The notes below the pieces were generated by a model. It saw only the letters and a program-made list of their open reading frames with translations, made no database searches and had not been told where the DNA came from. A program made the position numbers and the translations under genes. Shown one piece after another: positions 7,331 to 11,490 of a stretch of 11,490 bases of DNA. Position 1 is the first letter of the stretch. Every line of letters starts with the position of its first letter. The stretch is from Bacteroidales bacterium (GTDB lineage: Bacteria > Bacteroidota > Bacteroidia > Bacteroidales > P3), in NCBI GenBank assembly GCA_017988355.1, contig JAGNRX010000019.1, forward strand, positions 1-11,490, in the 5' to 3' direction.

Positions 7331-7370
7331 AACAAACATAGAATATAACACAACAAAAATATAAAAGAAA

Positions 7371-8081
7371 ATGGAACAAGGAACCACAATGATGGGCACA
7401 CCAATAATTTATTGGGTATTCTTTATCGGAATAGCTCTTGTTAGTTGGCTTATAAGTGCAAACCTTAAAAGGAAATTTGCTCAATACTCAAAAATCCCTA
7501 CAGAAAAAGGATTGACTGGTAGGGATGTTGCAGAAAAAATGCTTCGTGACCAAGATATTTATGATGTTAAGGTAGAATGCGTTGAAGGACAACTAACCGA
7601 CCATTATAACCCTCAAACAAAGATTGTAAACCTAAGTAAAGCTGTTTATCATGGAGCAAATGTTGCAGCTGCTGCTGTTGCCGCTCACGAATGTGGTCAT
7701 GCAGTTCAGCACCAAACTGCTTATGTATGGTTAACTATGCGTTCAAGGCTTGTTCCTCTTGTTAGTTTTGCTTCAAAATGGGTTATGTGGCTACTACTTG
7801 GCGGAATGTTTATGGTAAACACTTTCCCTCAATTACTTTTGGCAGGAATTGTTCTTTTTGGACTAACAACATTATTTAGTTTTATAACATTACCAGTTGA
7901 AATTAACGCATCGCAAAGAGCATTAGTTTGGTTAGAAAACCATGAAGTTACTTCTCGTGAGTCTCATCCAAAAGCAAAAGATGCTCTAAGGTCTGCTGCT
8001 TACACATACGTTGTTGCTGCTCTTTCGTCTCTTGCAACCCTTCTTTACTATTTGTCAATCTATATGGGACGTAGAGATTAA
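7371..8081 (+). CDS. Membrane zinc metallopeptidase, YugP type
   Basis: Integral membrane protein of 236 residues, the usual size for the YugP-like neutral zinc metallopeptidase family (Zn_peptidase_2). The zinc-binding HExxH is HECGH at 106-110, inside VAAHECGHAVQHQ, with catalytic Glu107. A further family-conserved acidic position is Glu177 in TLPVEINAS, the likely third zinc ligand. Membrane segments lie at about 11-30, 128-148, 153-175 and 208-231. A soluble part before the active site (about 40-95) carries LTDHYNPQTKIVNLSKAVYH, also family-typical. The substrate is unknown. The ATG at 7371 follows an A-rich leader without Shine-Dalgarno; Met7 or Met8 are possible alternatives. It heads a plus-strand unit, with 18 bp to the PASTA gene. 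Confidence 0.93.
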   Translation: MEQGTTMMGTPIIYWVFFIGIALVSWLISANLKRKFAQYSKIPTEKGLTGRDVAEKMLRDQDIYDVKVECVEGQLTDHYNPQTKIVNLSKAVYHGANVAAAAVAAHECGHAVQHQTAYVWLTMRSRLVPLVSFASKWVMWLLLGGMFMVNTFPQLLLAGIVLFGLTTLFSFITLPVEINASQRALVWLENHEVTSRESHPKAKDALRSAAYTYVVAALSSLATLLYYLSIYMGRRD

Positions 8082-8099
8082 TTAAAATAATAAACCTAA

Positions 8100-8948
8100 A
8101 TGTCATTAATCGAATTTATAAAGACTAAAGTTTTTTGGAAGAACATAGGGCTAATAGCTATTGTTTTCGTATCAATACTTATTATTGCCTTTATTGGACT
8201 TAACTTCTACACACGTCACGGTTCAGAATATCAAATGCCAAACATTGAAGGGCGTTTTGTTGATGAGATAGACGAGATCGAAGGAATGAAAAACTTTGAA
8301 CTAATCATTATGGATTCAATTTATACCCCAGGGGAACATGAAGGGAAAATCATATCTCAAGATCCAAAAGAAGGAGAAAAGGTAAAAAGAGGCAGGAAGG
8401 TTTATGTTGTTGTTACCTCATCCAAAGGAGAGAATATTCCAATGCCGAATTGTAAAGACCAAAGCGTTCGTTCTGCTGTTAATCAAATAACAAATGTAGG
8501 ACTAAGAGTTGGTAAGTTTATTTTCAATATCGGAGATTTCAATAATGTTGTTGTAGGTCAAAGATATAAAGGCAACCCAATTGAAGAGGGAGCAGAAATA
8601 CAAAGAGGGGAAGAAATTGATTTGGTTGTTGAAATGAACCAAGAAAGATATACAACAGAAATGCCAAACATTATTGGACTAACAGAGCCAGAGGCAGAAA
8701 AGAGACTTTGGGAAGCATCTCTAAATGTAGGGAATAAAGAATTTGAAGGAAAGAAAGACATTATCCATTCAAGAGTTGTTTCGGTCTATCCAAATAATAG
8801 TAGTGTAACAAAAGGAACCACAATAAGTATTAAGTTTATGAATGATACTAAGCCAAGCTATAAAGAAAGAGTAAAATCATTTAGGATGGCTGAACCAGTT
8901 GTTGTGGAAGAATCTTCAACAAATGTAATAATCGATGAATTTGAATAA
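8100..8948 (+). CDS. Membrane-anchored protein with three PASTA domains
   Basis: A 282-residue single-pass protein: a short cytoplasmic N-terminus, one membrane helix (about 16-36), then three extracytoplasmic PASTA domains at about 44-108, 112-178 and 186-248. Each has the typical pattern: a PNxxG-like opening (MPNIEG, MPNC, MPNIIGLTEPEAEKRL), a ...SQDPKEGEKVKRG-type turn, and a closing Val-rich strand (VYVVVTSS, IDLVVEM, TISIKFM). PASTA domains in other proteins bind peptidoglycan fragments or beta-lactams, so a cell-wall role is inferred. Unlike the Ser/Thr kinases and penicillin-binding proteins that usually carry PASTA, there is no kinase or transpeptidase domain. The C-terminal tail (about 250-282) is charged and ends Glu/Asp-rich. 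Its 3' end overlaps the next gene by 14 bp. Confidence 0.92.
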   Translation: MSLIEFIKTKVFWKNIGLIAIVFVSILIIAFIGLNFYTRHGSEYQMPNIEGRFVDEIDEIEGMKNFELIIMDSIYTPGEHEGKIISQDPKEGEKVKRGRKVYVVVTSSKGENIPMPNCKDQSVRSAVNQITNVGLRVGKFIFNIGDFNNVVVGQRYKGNPIEEGAEIQRGEEIDLVVEMNQERYTTEMPNIIGLTEPEAEKRLWEASLNVGNKEFEGKKDIIHSRVVSVYPNNSSVTKGTTISIKFMNDTKPSYKERVKSFRMAEPVVVEESSTNVIIDEFE

Positions 8949-10881
8949 AATTATTAAACACTGGTTCTTATTAATTATTCTTTTTGTTTTTTTACCCTTT
9001 GAAGGACAAAGTCAGTTTAAATTGACTGATGCCTCTAAGAAAAACAATCAAACAATTAATAAGAAATCGAAAGCCCTTAATAGGATATCTCTACCCTTTA
9101 TTGATGACTTCTCAAATTATTTAGATATTCCCAATCCAAACTTATGGAATAATAATGGAGGATGGGTAAATAGAGATTATCCTTTTTTACCACCAACAAT
9201 TGGAGTCCTAACTCTTGATGCTCTAAATAGCGAAGGACAACTTTATCCTCTTGCAAACACAACAGGCTTTTCTTCAGACACTGTTTCATCTTGCTTTATT
9301 CGTTTAGACTCAACCTTAGTTCCAAATCCTATCCCTCTAAGTGCTCAAGACAGCATTTTCCTTAGTTTCTATGTTCAACCAGGCGGAGGATATGGTCCAA
9401 TATGGGAGAACATAGGTTCAACACCTTCAAAGAAAGACTCCTTAGTTCTTCAATTCTACTGCTTAGAAAAAGATATTTGGAATTCAGTTTGGAAAATAGA
9501 TGGTTTAAGCATAGATAGTATTTACGCAAAGGATAGTGTCTATTGGTTATATGTAAATATTCCGATAATAGATTCTCAATATTTTTCCAATAGTTTCCGT
9601 TTCCGTTTCCTCAACTTTGCATCCTTAGACAATAACCCTTCATTTACCTATGTCAGCAACTGCGATCAGTGGCATATAGATTACGTTTACTTGAATAAGG
9701 ACAGAAAATATGATGAGAAAGCAACAAGAGATATAGCTTTTGTTAATCCAGCATACTCCCTTTTAAAAGAATATCAATCAATGCCAGCTATTCAGTTTAT
9801 GGCAAGCGATATGTCAGATAATTTAAATATTAAAATAGTTAACCTTGCCGACACCTCACTAAGTTCTAACTATAAATACGAGGTCAGAAATTCAAACAAC
9901 ACAATTGTTCATTCCTATAATGGTGGATTTGAAAACATATCCTCCTATATAAAAACAAAAGAATTTCAAACCTCACCAAGTCACTCAACACCTCCTGTTG
10001 GATTTGCTTATGAGTTTGACAATAACGCTTGGACTTTTTTCGACATAACTCACACCGTTAAGCAAGGAGTAGGACAAGATAATAATGCTGCAAATGACAC
10101 CATCCGTTTCCGCCAAACCTTTGAGAACTATTTTGCTTATGATGACGGAACTGCAGAAAATGGATTTGGAATAGAACCAATTAGAAACGCTAATTTAGCA
10201 GTTGGATTTGACTTAAATGTCCCAGATACCCTTATGGCAGTTGATATTTATTTCAATTCCACATACGAAGACGCTAATCAAAAACCATTCTTTATATGTG
10301 TATGGAATAGTTTAAATGGTCAGCCAAGAGATAGCATATATCATTCTTATGCTTACCTCACTCCTTCAACCGAAGGCTTAAATCAATTCACAAGATATTA
10401 CTTAGAAAGACCAGTTATATTACCTTCGGGAGAATCATTTATCTCAATACAAACCAAGTATAACGATTACCTAAACGTAGGATTTGATAGAAACACCGAT
10501 GCATCCTCAAAAATGTTTGGCAACTGGGCTAATTCATGGGAGCAAAACACACTTTTCAAAGGCTCTCTAATGCTTAGACCCTATTTTGGATACAAAGCAA
10601 CAATTGGTATCACAGAGATTGAAAAAAAAGACTTAAGCCTAAGCGTATATCCAAACCCAACAAATGGAATTTTAAATATTAGCTTATCAGAAAACGAAGA
10701 AGAGTTTTCAAAATCCAATTATGAGCTAAGAATAGCAAATATGATTGGTATGGAAGTTTACTCCTCAGCCTATAAAAACCAAATAAACGTCTCAAACTTA
10801 TCAAATGGCGTATATATTCTTTATCTTATTAACAAAGAAACAAGCAAAACCATAAAACAAAAACTAATTATTCAAAAATGA
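8935..10881 (+). CDS. T9SS type A sorting domain-containing secreted protein
   Basis: A 648-residue protein exported by Sec and then by the type IX secretion system. A signal peptide (residues 1 to about 26, core FLLIILFVFLPF) is followed by a beta-rich region, about 53-256, that looks like a jelly-roll. Landmarks are LPFIDDFSNY, NPNLWNNNGGWVN, PPTIGVLTLDALNSEGQLYP and CDQWHIDYVYLNKDR, a pattern recurrent in Bacteroidota T9SS cargos. A second beta-rich region fills about 270-550. The type A tail starts near 566 with SLSVYPNPTNG (571-578), continues IANMIGMEVYSS and ends LSNGVYILYLINKE ... KQKLIIQK, as expected for cleavage and surface attachment or release. No enzymatic motif was recognised; an adhesive or structural role is a guess. 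The start overlaps the PASTA gene by 14 bp and the stop overlaps the next start by 4 bp. Confidence 0.9.
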   Translation: MNLNKIIKHWFLLIILFVFLPFEGQSQFKLTDASKKNNQTINKKSKALNRISLPFIDDFSNYLDIPNPNLWNNNGGWVNRDYPFLPPTIGVLTLDALNSEGQLYPLANTTGFSSDTVSSCFIRLDSTLVPNPIPLSAQDSIFLSFYVQPGGGYGPIWENIGSTPSKKDSLVLQFYCLEKDIWNSVWKIDGLSIDSIYAKDSVYWLYVNIPIIDSQYFSNSFRFRFLNFASLDNNPSFTYVSNCDQWHIDYVYLNKDRKYDEKATRDIAFVNPAYSLLKEYQSMPAIQFMASDMSDNLNIKIVNLADTSLSSNYKYEVRNSNNTIVHSYNGGFENISSYIKTKEFQTSPSHSTPPVGFAYEFDNNAWTFFDITHTVKQGVGQDNNAANDTIRFRQTFENYFAYDDGTAENGFGIEPIRNANLAVGFDLNVPDTLMAVDIYFNSTYEDANQKPFFICVWNSLNGQPRDSIYHSYAYLTPSTEGLNQFTRYYLERPVILPSGESFISIQTKYNDYLNVGFDRNTDASSKMFGNWANSWEQNTLFKGSLMLRPYFGYKATIGITEIEKKDLSLSVYPNPTNGILNISLSENEEEFSKSNYELRIANMIGMEVYSSAYKNQINVSNLSNGVYILYLINKETSKTIKQKLIIQK

Positions 10882-11490
10882 TAGAACAGGAAAAAGACAT
10901 CGAACAAGAAGAGGAAGTTGAATTATTTGAAAATTATCGTATTGAGGTAGATAAAGGACAAAGCCTATTGAGAATAGATAAGTTTTTGATGGATAGAATT
11001 GAACAAACATCAAGGAATAAAATTCAACAAGCGGCAAGTGCAGACTGCATAAAAGTAAATAATAAGCCAGTTAAATCGAATTATAGAGTCCACCCTGGTG
11101 ATATAATTCAGATTTTCCTAACCACAGCACCAAGAGAGGTAGAAATCATTGCTCAAGACATTCCAATTGATATTTTTTACGAAGATGATGATTTATTAAT
11201 CGTTAACAAACAATCAGAAATGGTTGTACATCCAGGCTATGGCAACTATACCGGAACATTATTAAATGCCCTAACCTTCCACCTTCAAAAACAAAAAGAC
11301 AAAGAAGGTAACCCACTAAGACCACTTATGGTTCATAGGATAGATAAAAATACAACAGGATTATTATTAATTGCGAAAAACGAGGTTGCTCAAACATTCT
11401 TAGCAAAGCAGTTCTACGACCATACTGTTGAAAGAACATATACAGCCTTGGTTTGGGGAGATTTTGACAAAATGGAAGGAACTATTGAAG
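10878..11490 (+). CDS. rluD: RluA/RluD-type 23S rRNA pseudouridine synthase, 3' end missing
   Basis: Isomerises specific uridines to pseudouridine in RNA; RluD-type members act on 23S rRNA. The window shows the first 204 residues. An acidic N-terminal extension (MIEQEKDIEQEEEVELFE) precedes an S4 RNA-binding domain at about 30-82 (LLRIDKFLMDRI, NKIQQAASADCIKVNNKPVK, VHPGD). The catalytic domain begins with IPIDIFYEDDDLLIVNKQSE and MVVHPG. The active-site motif is HRIDKNTTG at 153-161, with catalytic Asp156, matching the family's HRLDKxTSG. The ATG sits in ATGA, overlapping the stop of the upstream gene, which argues for translational coupling. The family call is firm; RluD rather than RluC is inferred from the S4 domain and the PASTA-gene neighbourhood. 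The C-terminal part lies beyond the right edge. Confidence 0.92.
   Translation, partial: MIEQEKDIEQEEEVELFENYRIEVDKGQSLLRIDKFLMDRIEQTSRNKIQQAASADCIKVNNKPVKSNYRVHPGDIIQIFLTTAPREVEIIAQDIPIDIFYEDDDLLIVNKQSEMVVHPGYGNYTGTLLNALTFHLQKQKDKEGNPLRPLMVHRIDKNTTGLLLIAKNEVAQTFLAKQFYDHTVERTYTALVWGDFDKMEGTIE

Noticed and set aside
8558..8761. Minus-strand open frame of 67 codons
   Set aside because: It is antisense to the PASTA coding region, which has clear domain support; no independent coding evidence.
9098..9289. Minus-strand open frame of 63 codons
   Set aside because: It is antisense to the T9SS cargo gene and has no recognisable motif.

Overview
The window looks like an ordinary chromosomal stretch of an AT-rich member of the Bacteroidota. 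Four things point there: a type IX secretion (T9SS) C-terminal sorting tail, an outer-membrane barrel receptor with a carboxypeptidase-regulatory-like N-terminal domain, start codons preceded by A/T-rich leaders with almost no Shine-Dalgarno sequences, and -7 promoter boxes of the TAnnTTTG type. The family or genus cannot be settled from this sequence. I found no tRNA, rRNA, CRISPR array, insertion sequence or phage gene.

Layout. (1) Positions 2-853 hold the 3' part of atpB (ATP synthase F0 subunit a), running in from the left edge. (2) Positions 854-1034 are a convergent gap with a degenerate 21-bp tandem repeat, a second direct repeat with the same 21-bp spacing, and a small hairpin. (3) On the minus strand lie ung (uracil-DNA glycosylase) and a large outer-membrane beta-barrel receptor. 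(4) Still on the minus strand, a two-gene unit carries yicC (YicC/YloC family) and an exported TPR protein, overlapping by 11 bp. (5) Positions 7098-7370 are a divergent promoter region. (6) On the plus strand is a tightly packed four-gene unit: a membrane zinc metallopeptidase (YugP type), a membrane-anchored protein with three PASTA domains, a T9SS-exported protein, and an RluA/RluD-type pseudouridine synthase cut by the right edge. Gaps in this unit are 18 bp, a 14-bp overlap and a 4-bp ATGA overlap, so transcription and translation are probably coupled.

How the genes relate. Much of the window concerns the cell envelope: energy-coupled F0, an outer-membrane receptor, a periplasmic TPR protein, a membrane protease, a peptidoglycan-type PASTA protein and a T9SS cargo. 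DNA repair (ung) and RNA metabolism (yicC, rluD) genes sit among them. The least ordinary points are that atpB is not followed by atpE, that the gap behind it carries a 21-bp (7-codon) repeat which reads as a degenerate heptad peptide with in-frame stops, and that a T9SS cargo gene is translationally nested between a PASTA gene and an rRNA-modification gene. I see no convincing new defence, mobile or biosynthetic system.
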